Below are positions 9,960 to 21,000 of a DNA stretch of 64,000 nucleotides, piece after piece. The stretch comes from Elusimicrobiota bacterium (GTDB lineage Bacteria > Elusimicrobiota > Elusimicrobia > UBA1565 > UBA9628), in assembly GCA_016191335.1 (NCBI GenBank), contig JACPOW010000035.1, forward strand, positions 26,905 through 90,904, in the 5' to 3' direction. A model generated the notes under the pieces. It was not told the origin of the DNA. It saw nothing but the letters and a program-made list of their open reading frames with translations, and searched no databases. Every line of letters begins with the position of its first letter. The first letter of the stretch is position 1. The position numbers were made by a program, and so were the translations under genes.

Positions 9960-11085
9960 CGGCCACGGCCTCCCCGCCGCCGAGGCAGATGCCGGCGACG
10001 CCGCGCTTGCCGCCCCGGACCTTGAGCGCGTTGATCAAGGTGACGAGGATGCGCGCGCCCGAGGCGCCGAGCGGATGCCCCAGCGCGACCGCGCCGCCGT
10101 GCACGTTGATCTTCTCGTGAGGGAGGTTGCCGAGCTTGGCCACGGCCAAGGTGACGACGGCGAACGCCTCGTTGACCTCGAAAAGATCGACCTGGTCCAC
10201 GGTCCAGCCGACCTTGGTCAGGAGCTTGGCGACGGCTCCGGCCGGCGCGGTGGTGAACCACTTCGGCTCCTGGGAGTGGGTCGCCCAGCCGACGATGCGC
10301 GCGAGCGGCTTCTTGCCGGCCGCGCCCTTGGCCGACGACAGCACCAGCGCCGCGGCGCCGTCGTTGAGCTTGGAGGCGTTGGCGGCGGTGATGGTGCCGT
10401 CCTTCTGGAAGGCCGGCCGCAGCTTGCCGATCTTGTCGAGCTTGGCGCGGCCCGGCTCCTCGTCGAGCTCGATGCCGTCGACGGAGACGATCTCGTTCTT
10501 GAAATAACCTTTGGCGACGGCTTCCGCCGCGCGCTCGTAGGAGCGGACCGCCCACGCGTCCTGCATCTCGCGCGTGAGGCCGTGCTCCTTGGCGCACAGC
10601 TCGCCGCAGTCGCCCATGTGCACGCCGTCGTAGGGGTCCATCAGGCCGTCGCGCAGGACCGCGTCGAGGAGCTTGGCGTCGCCGTAGCGGTAGCCGGAGC
10701 GGGCCTTGTCGAGGAGGTAGGGCGCCTTCGACATGGACTCCATGCCGCCGGCGAGGGCGTACTCGTGCTCGCCGAGGGCGATTGACTGAGATGCCAGCAT
10801 CACGGCTTTCATACCCGAGCCGCAGACCTTGTTGACCGTGGTAGCACCCACGGAGACCGGGATGCCGGCCCCGATCGAGGCCATGCGCGCGGGGGCCTGG
10901 CCGATGCCGGCGGGGATCACGCAGCCGAGCACGACCTCGCCGAGCTCGTCGGCCTTGACGCCGGACTTGGCGACCGCGTCGGCGGCGGCCTTGGCGGCCA
11001 GCTGCGGAGCGGTGTGGTTGGCGAACACGCCGTTGATGGACCCGATGGCGGTTCGGGAGGCGGAGAGGACGAGGATGTCGTTCAT
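9940..11085 (-). CDS. Acetyl-CoA acetyltransferase (thiolase)
   Basis: 381 aa; [67 protein letters not shown]; 20-bp overlap with hutH start. Confidence 0.95.
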   Translation of the reverse strand: MNDILVLSASRTAIGSINGVFANHTAPQLAAKAAADAVAKSGVKADELGEVVLGCVIPAGIGQAPARMASIGAGIPVSVGATTVNKVCGSGMKAVMLASQSIALGEHEYALAGGMESMSKAPYLLDKARSGYRYGDAKLLDAVLRDGLMDPYDGVHMGDCGELCAKEHGLTREMQDAWAVRSYERAAEAVAKGYFKNEIVSVDGIELDEEPGRAKLDKIGKLRPAFQKDGTITAANASKLNDGAAALVLSSAKGAAGKKPLARIVGWATHSQEPKWFTTAPAGAVAKLLTKVGWTVDQVDLFEVNEAFAVVTLAVAKLGNLPHEKINVHGGAVALGHPLGASGARILVTLINALKVRGGKRGVAGICLGGGEAVAVALELV

Positions 11086-11095
11086 GAGGGACTCC

Positions 11096-11812
11096 TTACG
11101 AGTAGTAGACGAAGCGGGCGGCGATGCCGCAGATCACGGAGACGGCCGCGCCCATGTAGAAGGTGAAGGCGGTCAGGTCGAACAGGCGGCGGCGGCGCAG
11201 GAAGAACATCACCCCCAGCCAGCCCGCCGCGAGCAGCCCGGCCCCCAGAGGGGTCGGGAACAGGAAGCACAGCGCCAGCACGAGGCGCTCGGCCATCGCG
11301 AGGTGCTTCTCGTCGTCGGCGGGGTAGTCGGCGCCGTGGAGGTCCTTCTCGAGGAAATAGATGAGCACCGTGCAGGCGTGGGTGACGAGGACGAACAGGC
11401 AGCCGAGCACCGGCCATTTCTCCGGGAAGAAGCCCGCCGCGGGCGTCGTCGTGACGGCGAGCGGGGCCACGGAGAAGATCACCGCGTAATGGATGACCTG
11501 GTCCCAGGCGAAGAACAAAGTGTTGTCCGGCATCCCGTACTTGAAGATGGTGTACACGCGCCACCAGTCCTCGAGGAAGTGCGTGATGAAGATGATCGCG
11601 ATGCACGACCAGCCGTTCAGGCGGAAGAACGAGTTCTCGATCCAGTAGTCGCCGAGGAAGGGCCAGGCGATGATCAGGTAGGCGGCGGGATGCATCGCGC
11701 AGTGCGCGAGGAGGCCCCACATGCTCGTGCGCTTCCAGCGGTTGATGAAGTTCGTCTGGAGCGTGAAGTCGCAGAGCAGGTGGCCGAACATCAGCCGCCA
11801 GAAGATGTTCAT
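11096..11812 (-). CDS. DUF3307-like integral membrane protein
   Basis: 238 aa; MNIFWRLMFGHLLCDFTLQTNFINRWK...HFLEDWWRVYTIFKYGMPDNTLFFAWDQVIHYAVIF. Confidence 0.75.
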   Translation of the reverse strand: MNIFWRLMFGHLLCDFTLQTNFINRWKRTSMWGLLAHCAMHPAAYLIIAWPFLGDYWIENSFFRLNGWSCIAIIFITHFLEDWWRVYTIFKYGMPDNTLFFAWDQVIHYAVIFSVAPLAVTTTPAAGFFPEKWPVLGCLFVLVTHACTVLIYFLEKDLHGADYPADDEKHLAMAERLVLALCFLFPTPLGAGLLAAGWLGVMFFLRRRRLFDLTAFTFYMGAAVSVICGIAARFVYYS

Positions 11813-11813
11813 T

Positions 11814-13886
11814 CTATTTCGCCGTGAGGTTGAAGACCTGGTCCCAGTCGTCGGGCGGCAGGGCCGCGTAGTCCCGGGAGATGTTGAGATAGAGCTCGCC
11901 GGGGCCGTCCCCGGGCATCAGCTTCGCGAACTCCGTGAAGACGGCGAGGGATTCCTCGTACTTCTTGTCGTAGAAGGCCTTCACGCCCTTGTCCCAGACG
12001 GGCAGGGCCTTCGCCCACTTGGCGTCGAGCCGGCCCTTCTCGGCGAGGGGCTCGTACACCGGCACCGGCACGGCCTTGCCGACGACGCGGGCGCGCCCGA
12101 GGTAGCGGGCCTCGATCGCGCTCTTCGAGCCTTGATAGGTCGGCTCGCTGATGATGATGCTCGAGCCGAAGAACTTGTTCGCGCCCTCGAGGCGGGAGGC
12201 GAGGTTGACCTCGTCGCCGATCACCGTGTAGGCGAGCTTGCGCTCGGTCCCGGTGAAGCCGACGTTCATCTGGCCCGTATTGATGCCGATGCGGATCGCG
12301 GGGATCTCCGGCAGCCCCGGGTCGAGGTTCTTGTTGAGCTCGTTGATCGCCTGCTGGCAGTGCAGCGCGGACAGCACGGCGTCCTTCGCGTGGTCCTTGT
12401 TCTCCAGCGGCGCGTTCCAGAACGCCATGATGCAGTCGCCGATGAACTTGTCGATCGTGCCGCGGCGGTCGAGCATGACCTCGCTGAGCTTGGACAGGTA
12501 TTTGTTCAGGAAGGCCATCAGGGCCTCGGGGCCCATCTTCTCCGAGATGGTCGTGAAGTGCGCGATGTCGAGGAAGAGCACCGTCATCTCGCGCTTCTGC
12601 GCGCCGAGCTTGGCCTTCTCGGGGTCGTTGGCCAGCTCCTCGACGATCTCCGGCGAGACGAACTGCCCGAACTTGGCCTTGATCATCTGCTTCTCGGCGC
12701 CTTCGGTGAGGACGCGGTGCACGGTCAGGACGAGGAAGCTGACGAGGAGGGTCAGGCCGGGCGCGACGGGGTAGATCACGGTCCCGCGGCCCATCAGATG
12801 CAGGGAGCCGCCGAGCATCGCGGCGAGCACCGCCGCGACGGCGACCGCGCCGAGGGCGGGAGAGAGCGCGCGCAGGATGAAATAAGGCAGCCAGGCGGCG
12901 ACCAGCACGAGGACCAGCACGATCAGGCGGCTCGTGGCCTGGAGCGCGTCGCCGTTGAGGACGTTGTCGATGGCGGTCAGGTGGAACTCGGGCCCGGGCA
13001 TGTGGGAATTGAACGGCGCCGGGTAGTGGTCGAAGTAGCCGGTGGAGATCGAGCCGACGACGACGAGGGAATCCTTCAGCGCCTCCTTCTGCTCCTTCGA
13101 CAGCGTGTCCTTCACCAGGTCCAGCACGGAGATCGTGCGATAGGGCGAGTGGTTGACCTCGGTCGGCGGGCTGTTCGGATGCTTCAGCCATTCGAGAGGC
13201 CTGCGGAAGTTGAGGACCGGGATCGGCATCTGGTCGGCCGGGTTCTCCTTGAGGACCTGGTCCAGGGTCTTTCCCGTATAGCTCGCGATCGCCGCGGCGG
13301 GCAGGGACGTCGAGGGCTTGCCCGTCAGGATCGGGTCCTCGAACTCGGGGTTGAACAGCAGGAAGGTGCGGATGTGGCCGTCGTCCTCGAGGTGCTGGCC
13401 GATGCTCGGAGAGCCGAGGTACTGCGCCGTGGCCTTCAGGGGCTTGACCGCCATCTGGACGCGGACCTTGTCGGCTCCCTGAGGCTTCTCGGCGACGAAG
13501 AGCTGGACGACTTTGCCGTGGCGCTTGGCCGCCGCGGCGAGCTCCGCGTCGCCCTCCCGGTTCTCGAGGAACAACACGTCGAACACGACGGTCTTCGCGC
13601 CGAGGTCCTTCAGCTTCTCCAGGGCCTTCGCGTAGACCTTGCGCGGCAACGGGAAGCCGAGCTCGTGGACCGCGTCGTCGTCGATGGCGAGGAGGACGAG
13701 GCGGGGGTCGCCCGCCTTGATGCTCCCCTCGCGCAAGGTGAAGGCGTGATCGTGCCACACGCGCTCGACCGAGGCGAACAGGCCGTTGCTGGGGATGCCG
13801 ACGAGGAACGGGAGGTACGCGACCGCCGCCAGGACGCAGAACACCGCGCTGAAGCGTTTCGGGAAAGTTTTTCCGAGCAGGTTCAT
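11814..13886 (-). CDS. CHASE2 domain class III adenylate/guanylate cyclase
   Basis: 690 aa; CHASE2-like N-terminus, three TMs, cyclase core REMTVLFLDIAHFTTISEKMGPEALMAFLNKYLSKLSEVMLDRRGTIDKFIGDCIMAFWNAP, IRIGINTGQMNVGFTGTERKLAYTVIGDEVNLASRLEGANK. Confidence 0.95.
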   Translation of the reverse strand: MNLLGKTFPKRFSAVFCVLAAVAYLPFLVGIPSNGLFASVERVWHDHAFTLREGSIKAGDPRLVLLAIDDDAVHELGFPLPRKVYAKALEKLKDLGAKTVVFDVLFLENREGDAELAAAAKRHGKVVQLFVAEKPQGADKVRVQMAVKPLKATAQYLGSPSIGQHLEDDGHIRTFLLFNPEFEDPILTGKPSTSLPAAAIASYTGKTLDQVLKENPADQMPIPVLNFRRPLEWLKHPNSPPTEVNHSPYRTISVLDLVKDTLSKEQKEALKDSLVVVGSISTGYFDHYPAPFNSHMPGPEFHLTAIDNVLNGDALQATSRLIVLVLVLVAAWLPYFILRALSPALGAVAVAAVLAAMLGGSLHLMGRGTVIYPVAPGLTLLVSFLVLTVHRVLTEGAEKQMIKAKFGQFVSPEIVEELANDPEKAKLGAQKREMTVLFLDIAHFTTISEKMGPEALMAFLNKYLSKLSEVMLDRRGTIDKFIGDCIMAFWNAPLENKDHAKDAVLSALHCQQAINELNKNLDPGLPEIPAIRIGINTGQMNVGFTGTERKLAYTVIGDEVNLASRLEGANKFFGSSIIISEPTYQGSKSAIEARYLGRARVVGKAVPVPVYEPLAEKGRLDAKWAKALPVWDKGVKAFYDKKYEESLAVFTEFAKLMPGDGPGELYLNISRDYAALPPDDWDQVFNLTAK

Positions 13887-14974
13887 CGATTCACCTTTTT
13901 CGCGGGGGTTTTAGCGGGAGCCTTGACGGGCGTTTTGAGGGGCGTCTTGACCGGAGCCTTCTTGGCCGGCGCCGCGGCGGGCGCCTTGGCCGGAGCCTTC
14001 ACGGGCTCCTTGTCCGGCAGGCCGAGCCGGGCGCGGAGCTGGGCGCGGGCGTAATCCATCATGCCCGAGGTGTTGCCGTCCTTCTCGGTGGCGCGGGCGG
14101 CCTCGAGCGCGGCGAGGCCTTTCGCGTCGCCGACGAGGCCGACGGTCGCGGCCGCCTGCTGACGGGTCACCGCGTCCGGGCTCTTCAGGGCGGCGTAAGC
14201 GACGGGCAGCCCCGACGGGTCGCCGGCGCGGGCGAGCGCGGTCGCGGCCTGCACACGCACCCCCGCGTCGCGGTCCTGCAGCGCCCCGGTCAAGGCAGGG
14301 CCGGCGCTGGGGTCGGCGACGAGGCCGAGCGCCTTGGCGGCCTCGGCTCGGACCCCGGCGTCGGAGTCGGACAGGGCGCTCGACAGGGCCGGCACGCTCT
14401 CCCTCGAGGCGATCTCGCCGAGCGCGGAGATCGCGACCTTGCGGGCGGAAGCGTCGGGATCGCTCAGCACCGCGGCGAGGGCGCCGACCGATCCCCCCGC
14501 GCGGAGCTTGCCGAGCGCGCGCATCGACGCGTGGCGCACCGGCGGGGAGGAGTCCTTCAAGGCCCCGATCAGCACGCCGGCGGCCGAGCCGTCGCCGATG
14601 TAGACGAACGCGGTGGCCGCGGCTTGGCGCACGCGGGGATCGGAGTCGCCGGACAGCACCGCCGAGAGCCTGGGGACCGAGGCGCGCGAGCGCTGGAGGC
14701 CGAGGGCGTCGCAGGCGGCCGCCCGCACGAAGGGATGCCCGTCGCCGAGAAGGGCCTCGAGGGCGGGCACGGCCGCGGGGTTGCGCGAGAGGCCGAGGGA
14801 CTCCGCCGCCTGCCGGCGGACCATCGGATCGGAGGCCTTGGCGGCCTCGAGCGCCGCCTTGAGGGGGTCGGGGGCCTGCGCGCGGCCCATGGGCGCTACT
14901 AAGAGGAAGGCGGCCGCGAAAAGCGGGCGGAAGCTCACGCAGGGATAATAGCGAGTCGTCCCCCCCGCCTTCAA
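13883..14974 (-). CDS. Exported HEAT-repeat protein with Lys/Pro/Ala-rich tail
   Basis: 363 aa; repeated about 31-aa units (ADPSAGPALTGALQDRDAGVRVQAATALARAGD); tail KAPAKAPAAAPAKKAPVKTPLKTPVKAPAKTPAKKVNR; 4-bp overlap with cyclase. Confidence 0.85.
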   Translation of the reverse strand: MKAGGTTRYYPCVSFRPLFAAAFLLVAPMGRAQAPDPLKAALEAAKASDPMVRRQAAESLGLSRNPAAVPALEALLGDGHPFVRAAACDALGLQRSRASVPRLSAVLSGDSDPRVRQAAATAFVYIGDGSAAGVLIGALKDSSPPVRHASMRALGKLRAGGSVGALAAVLSDPDASARKVAISALGEIASRESVPALSSALSDSDAGVRAEAAKALGLVADPSAGPALTGALQDRDAGVRVQAATALARAGDPSGLPVAYAALKSPDAVTRQQAAATVGLVGDAKGLAALEAARATEKDGNTSGMMDYARAQLRARLGLPDKEPVKAPAKAPAAAPAKKAPVKTPLKTPVKAPAKTPAKKVNR

Positions 14975-15000
14975 GGGGAATCGGCGGCCCGGCGGCTCAG

Positions 15001-15056
15001 GCCGAGCTTCTTATAACCCCATCGATGGCTCGGCACAACGGGGCTACCGCCCCGTT
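15001..15056 (-). terminator. Two hairpins at the 3' end of the giant gene (possible terminator)
   Basis: AACGGGGC-TACC-GCCCCGTT at 15037-15056 (overlaps stop codon 15055-15057); GCCGAGC...GCTCGGC arms at 15001-15007/15028-15034. No clear U-tract. Confidence 0.4.
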
Positions 15057-18000
15057 AGTGGATGACGCCGATCTTGCGGATGACGGTGGCCGACCCGCCG
15101 GGCGCCTTCACCTTGATGCGGGCGACGTAGCCGCCCTTCGAGACGGCCACGCCGGCGTCGTTGCGGCCGTTCCACGGGACGAAGTTCTGGCCGAGCTTGC
15201 CGCCCTCGGTGCCGGGCGGGGAACTGATGGTCTTGACCAGGTAGCCGAGCGCGTCGTAGATCGAGATGGTCACGTCCGAGTCCCCGTTCAGGATGTAGGT
15301 GATCTTCGTGATGCCGAGGTCGCCGCCTTTTCGCGAGTCGAACGGGTTCGGGAAGTTGCTCACGCCGGTGACGATCTCGGAGGTGATGCCCGTGCCGGCG
15401 CTCGCGGCCAGAGGCGACCAGTTCGAGGCCACGCCGGCGCCGCTGATGGCGCGCACGCGGTAGCTGAAGAACTGGCCGGGCTTGCGCGGGCCCTCGCCCG
15501 GGAAGCTCGGGTCGCCCACGTTGTAGGTGGTCAGGCGCGAGGGGACGACGTTGATCGTGCGCCAGATCACCGTCTCGGACAGGTTCTTCGGGTCGCCGCC
15601 GCGCTCCTGGACCTCGTAGGCCGCGACGCCCGACACGAACTGCTGCGACGGGGTCCACTTGACCGCGAACGTGGGCTTGCCCTGCTCGAGCGGCACGGCC
15701 GAGCCGGGCGTGGTCGGGGCCGAGGGGTCCACGCGGTACACCCACATCGGCTGCGGCGGCGAGACCGAGCCCTGGGCGGAGACGAACTGGGCGAAGAGGA
15801 TCGCGCCCGCGTCCGACACGAGCTCTCCGCTCGTGTGGATGATCGGCGCCGAGCCGCGCAGGCCGCGGCCCGTGTAAGGAGGCGGATCGCCGTCCTGGTA
15901 GATGACCTCGAAGGTGTTGGAGGTCGGCCCGCGCTTGACGCGCATGATCTCCGAGCCGATGTACACCAGGCCCGAGCCGTCGGTCTTCCCCAGCAGGCCG
16001 GTGTTGCTGACGACGGTGAAGAAGGTCGTCTCCTGGGTCAGGGTCTGGGTCAGGCGCGTGACGTTCGGGATCTCGAGCACCAGGTTCGTCAAAGTGGCGC
16101 TGGTGATCGGCTCGCTGCCCGCCATCACGCCGTAGGAGGCGACGGAGAGGCCGGCGACGTTGACGGCCGTCACCGAGGACCACTTGTGGGTGATGCCGAT
16201 CGGGTCGTCGTAGTAGGCGCCGACGGCGACCTGGTAATAGCCCGACGTCCCCGTGACGGGCAGGTTGAAGGAGAGGGAGCCGGCGCTCTTGGCCCACGCC
16301 GAGGGCGACAGGCCCTGGCCCGGGTCGGGCGCCGTCTTCGCCAGGTTCCCCTGGTCGGCGATGTCGAGGCCGATGCGGAACGACGGCTTGTTCGAGCCGG
16401 CGGAGAAGATCACGAGGTCGACGATGCCGTCCTTGTTGATGTCGACGTCCAGGATGCCCGTGCCCGTGAGGTCGGTCGTGGCGTTGCCGTCGCCGAGCAG
16501 GGAGACCGAGGTCGGGCGGGAGCTCTCGCCGACCTTGAAGTTGTCGGGCGAGCCGTCGCCGTTGACGTCGATGAGCGGCGGGGAGCCGCCGCAGTTCGCC
16601 GGCCACGGGAGGCCGTTCTGGCAGATCCACTTCGCCTGGTTGGGCAGGGGGTTGGCGTTGCTGTCGTAGCAGATGTTGTTGCGCGGGTTGACCGGGTCCT
16701 TGCCGTTGTTGCAGTTCGTCTGGTCGACGAGCGCGTAGGCGGGGTAGCCGACCGCCGCACCCGGGACGCCGGTGCCCGCGCGCGTCATGATGATCGGGGG
16801 CACGGCGGAGCTGACCGACACGCCCGGGACCGTCAGCATGGCGACGAGGAACTCCTTCGACGAGAGCGGCGGGCGGCGCAGCGGGTCGGGGGCCGCCGTC
16901 AGCGGGGCGCCGCCAGGGTCGATGAGGTCGGTGAAGTTGGCGAGCTGGAAGCCGGCGGTCTGGTTCAAAGTCGAGGCGCCGGACCGGTCGATGAAGCCCA
17001 CGTCCGCGGTGAAGAACATGACCGCGGTCTTCGTCGTCACGCGCAGGTAGGGGATCGAGTTGACGGTCAGCGGGACGAGCGCGATGCCGTTGGAGAACGC
17101 GCCGGTCGACGACGCCACGAGCTCGCCCATCAGCGCGTCGGTCGCCGGGGTGAAGACCCTGTCGCCGTTGTCGAGCCAGGCCTTGATGCGGGACACGGTG
17201 CCGTCTCCGGTCATGGCCGTGGTCGAGGTCAGGATGGTCCCGGTCTGCTTGATGCGGATCGCGGCGATGTTGACGAAGTCCGAGCTCGTCTGCAGGTTCA
17301 GCTGCGCGACCGGCACGTTGGCGTCGCCCTGGCCGGCGCCGGCGGGCGCGAGCGAGAAGCCGTCCACGGCGAGCGTGATCGGGCTGATCGGGACGTTGCC
17401 GCCGACGTACGGGTAGGAGGTCGAGCCCGTGCCGAGCGGGTTCGTGCGCGTGATCCCGGTCAGCATGAGCACGTCCGCGTTGTCGCCGCGGGGCAGGCCG
17501 ATCCACGAGGGGTCGCGGATCGTCACGTTGACCAGGTCGTTCTGGATGGCCGAGTCGCCGATGTCGTAGGCGACGAAGAAGGCCTGCGCGGTCGGCCCGA
17601 CGTACTGGTCGCCGTTGAGCGTGACGAGGGTCTGCACGTTCGCGTCGGCGTTCTGGTCGAAGACGTCGACCTTCTTCACCGCCGTCCCGACCGTCAGGTT
17701 CAGGCGCGGCGTCGGGCCCAGGCCGAGGTTGTCGCCGCGCGAGGTCACGGTCACGCACGGCTTGCCCGTGATGTTGTCGATGCCGGGCGTGAACGCGGTC
17801 TGGCAGCCGGGGCCGGAGTAGGTCATCAGCTCGGCGCTGTTGACCCAGAGCCGGCCACCGATCATCTGGTTGGAGCTGTCCAGCGGGAAGCCCTTCGTCG
17901 AGGCCACGACCAGGTCGAACGGCGGGTTGGTCGTGGAGGACACCGCGACCGCCAGGGTCGTGTTGGCCTCGGAGATGTTGACGTCGTTGACGTCCAGCGT

Positions 18001-21000
18001 GTCGTCCTGGTTGATGTCCTTGAAGAGGCGGACGAACTTGACGTCGGTGTTGCGGCCGAGGGGCTTGGAGGTGTCCTGCGAGCCGCCGCCGCGCTCGAGG
18101 CGCAGCGCGCGCCAGGGGGCCAGCGCGATGTCGGTCGCCATGCTGAAGCGCAGCAGCGACACGTTGCTCTGGGCCTGGGTGACGCCGCGGATGCCCGCCG
18201 CGATGTCGCTGACGCCCAGGATCACGCGAGAGGTGACCTTGGTGACCTGCAGCAGCGGGTTGGAGGTGAAGCTCGTCTGCGGCAGGAGCACCGTGTTGGG
18301 CACCTGGACCGTGAAATAGCTCGGGGCGAGCATGGCGACGCCGAGCCCGTTGCCCTCGGCCGCGAACTGCGAGATGTCGTAGGTCAGGAAGTAGTCGGCC
18401 GGCGTCGTGCTGACGACGATCGGCGTGCGCAAAGTGATCGTGACCGTGCCGGAGCTGAACGTCTCGTTGCCGAACGAGAGCAGGTAAGGGCGGTCGCCCA
18501 GGGCGGTGACGGTCGAGTCCGCCGGGTCGAAGACGGCGTTGCCGTTGGAATCCGCCCAGACCTTGAGGATGGTGACGTCGCTGTCGAGCGAGCCGGGCGT
18601 GCCGGTCCGCGTGAAGCGGAGCTTCTGGACGAGAGCGGTGTTGCGGTCCGTCTTCATGTTGATGCGCAGCATCGCGACGTTCTTGTCGTTCTGCTTCGCC
18701 GTGTTGCCCGAGATCTGGTCGAAGGTGGCGGTGACCTGGTTGACGGTCGGGCCGATGACGAAGGTCGGGCTGGCGATCGGGGCGGTGCCGACGAAGACGG
18801 TGTTGTGGCCGGCGAGCGTCGGCGTCAGCTTGAAGCGCGCCGGGTCGGACACCGAGACGCCGACGACCTCGTTCGGAGGCGTCAGGGTCGGGTGCGAGAA
18901 CTTCGCCGAGGGCGAGACGTCGAACGCGACGTACAGCGTCGTCGGCGTCGACGTCACGATCATGTACCCCGGCGAGCCTATGTTCGGGTCGTTGATCGGG
19001 ATCGTCGCGCGGCCCGAGGTGTCGGGCGGCGTGCCGAAGCGGGCCTCGCACAGCGGGATGTCGCCGGCGTTGATGCCGGTGACCGGGTCGCGCTTGAAGA
19101 TCCCGTCGATCGACTTGTAGACGCGCACGGCGCTGAGGTCGGGGTCGTCCCCGTTCAGGCCGGTCGGCAGGCTGCGGTTGAAGCGGATCTCCGAGAGCTG
19201 GACCTGGAAGGCCTGCGTCCAGACATCCAGGCGCACGGCGGCGACGTTGGCGTCGCCCTGGTTGATCGTCGGCGAGATCACCGCCCCGGTCGAGTGCGCG
19301 GACGGCAGGGTGTTCAGGGCGCCGCGCTCGACGTTGAGGATCGCGGGCACGGCCGCGTTGAAGGCGGTGTAGCCGATGATCTCGCCGTCGACCAGGGCGT
19401 AGGCCGTCGTGCCCGGCGCGGGCGAGGGCAGGCCCATCGTCGAGGTCAGGATCCACGAGGACTCGATCGTGCCGGCGGGCAGGGCGAGGATCGGGGTCGT
19501 CAGCAGCGGCGCGGGGAAGGTGCCGCTCGAGGTGCTGAAGTACGGCGTCGCCCGGACGTACATCGTCTGGGGCGCGGCGACGATGTCGCGGGCCTTCGAG
19601 TAGAACGGCAGCGGAGAGCTCGGGTCGTAGCGGTTGGGCAGCGCCAGGGCGTTCTGGAACACGTTGTCGTTGACCGGGTCGTTGGTCGGCAGGGAGCTCG
19701 GGAGGATGGTCACGCCCAGCGAGCGGGGCTTCTGGGTGAGGGGGTCCGTGGGCAGCGCCGTCTCCGAGATGTGGTAGGCCACGAAGTAGCGCTGCGGCTG
19801 CGCGGCGAGCGCCGCGGTGATGATCTTGCGGACCGGGCTCAGGACGATCTGCGAGACCAGCGGCAGGCCCTGGTAGTTGCCGAACGTGCCGGAGCCGACG
19901 AGGATATCCCCGCTCGGCGGGTTGAACAGGCCGTCGTTGTTGGCGTCGTACCAGAGCTGGGTCGAATCGACGTCGGTGGCCACCGCGCCGCCCGAGGTCG
20001 CGGTCCCGGTCGCGTAGACCAGCAGCCAGCGCCACGGGGCGTCGGCGACGTCCGCCTGGACGAGGATCGACGCGACCGCGACCGTGCTCTTCTGCTGGGC
20101 GAACGGCCCGATCGCCCCGTCGAAGGTGTCCGACGAGGTCACCTTGACGAAGTCGGCGTATTCGGTCACCTGCGATATGAACGACGCCGAGCGGCCGCCC
20201 AGGCTGGGGAGCGCCACGTTCAGCCCCGAGATGGTCTTCGGGTCCTTGATCTGGATGTAGGAGGTGTTCGGGATCGCGAGGCCGATGTTGGCCTGCGTCG
20301 ACACCGTCGCCAGAGGGTGCAGGTCGTAGGTCACGAAGTAGTCGAGCTTGACCGTCTCGACGACCTGGCCGCCGCCGCCGACGAGGGCCTGGATCGGGAT
20401 GCGCGCCGGGCCCGACAGGATGGTGCCCGTCGAGTAGGCCTGGGCGGTCGTGCCCTCCTGGCCGCGCGCGCAGTTCGTGTAGATGCCGTTCGTCTGGTCG
20501 AGCCCCGTGCAGAGCACGACCTCCTTGAGCCCCTCGTCGGTCTGGCCGTCGTTGAGAACGAGGCGGCTGACCTGGTCGTTGGGGAACGGGTTGTCCGCCG
20601 GGAACATCAGGCCGATCTGGTCGACGTAGATCATGGTGTCGCCGGGGGCGACCGGCGTCGAGATGATGGCGGTCGGGAAGACGTGCAAGGTCGAGTTCTG
20701 CGGGCTGACCTGTGTGTCGGTCGAGGTCTGCAGGAGGCCGTCGCCGTTGCGGTCGAGCCAGACGCGGATGTTGGTGACGTCCGTCGCCTTGTTGGAGGAG
20801 ACCGCGCCGTTGTTGATGCCCGACGGCAGCCAGCGGTCGAGCTTGAGGCCCGTCCACTCGGCGGCGCCGGAGTTCACGCGCAAGGTCAACTTCGCGACGG
20901 GCTGGTTCCTGTCGTTCTGGCTGATGCGCGAGGGGATCGAGTCGGTCTGGGTGCTGCCGACGACGCCCTGGCGGTTCCAGTCGGTCAGCACGACCTGGTC

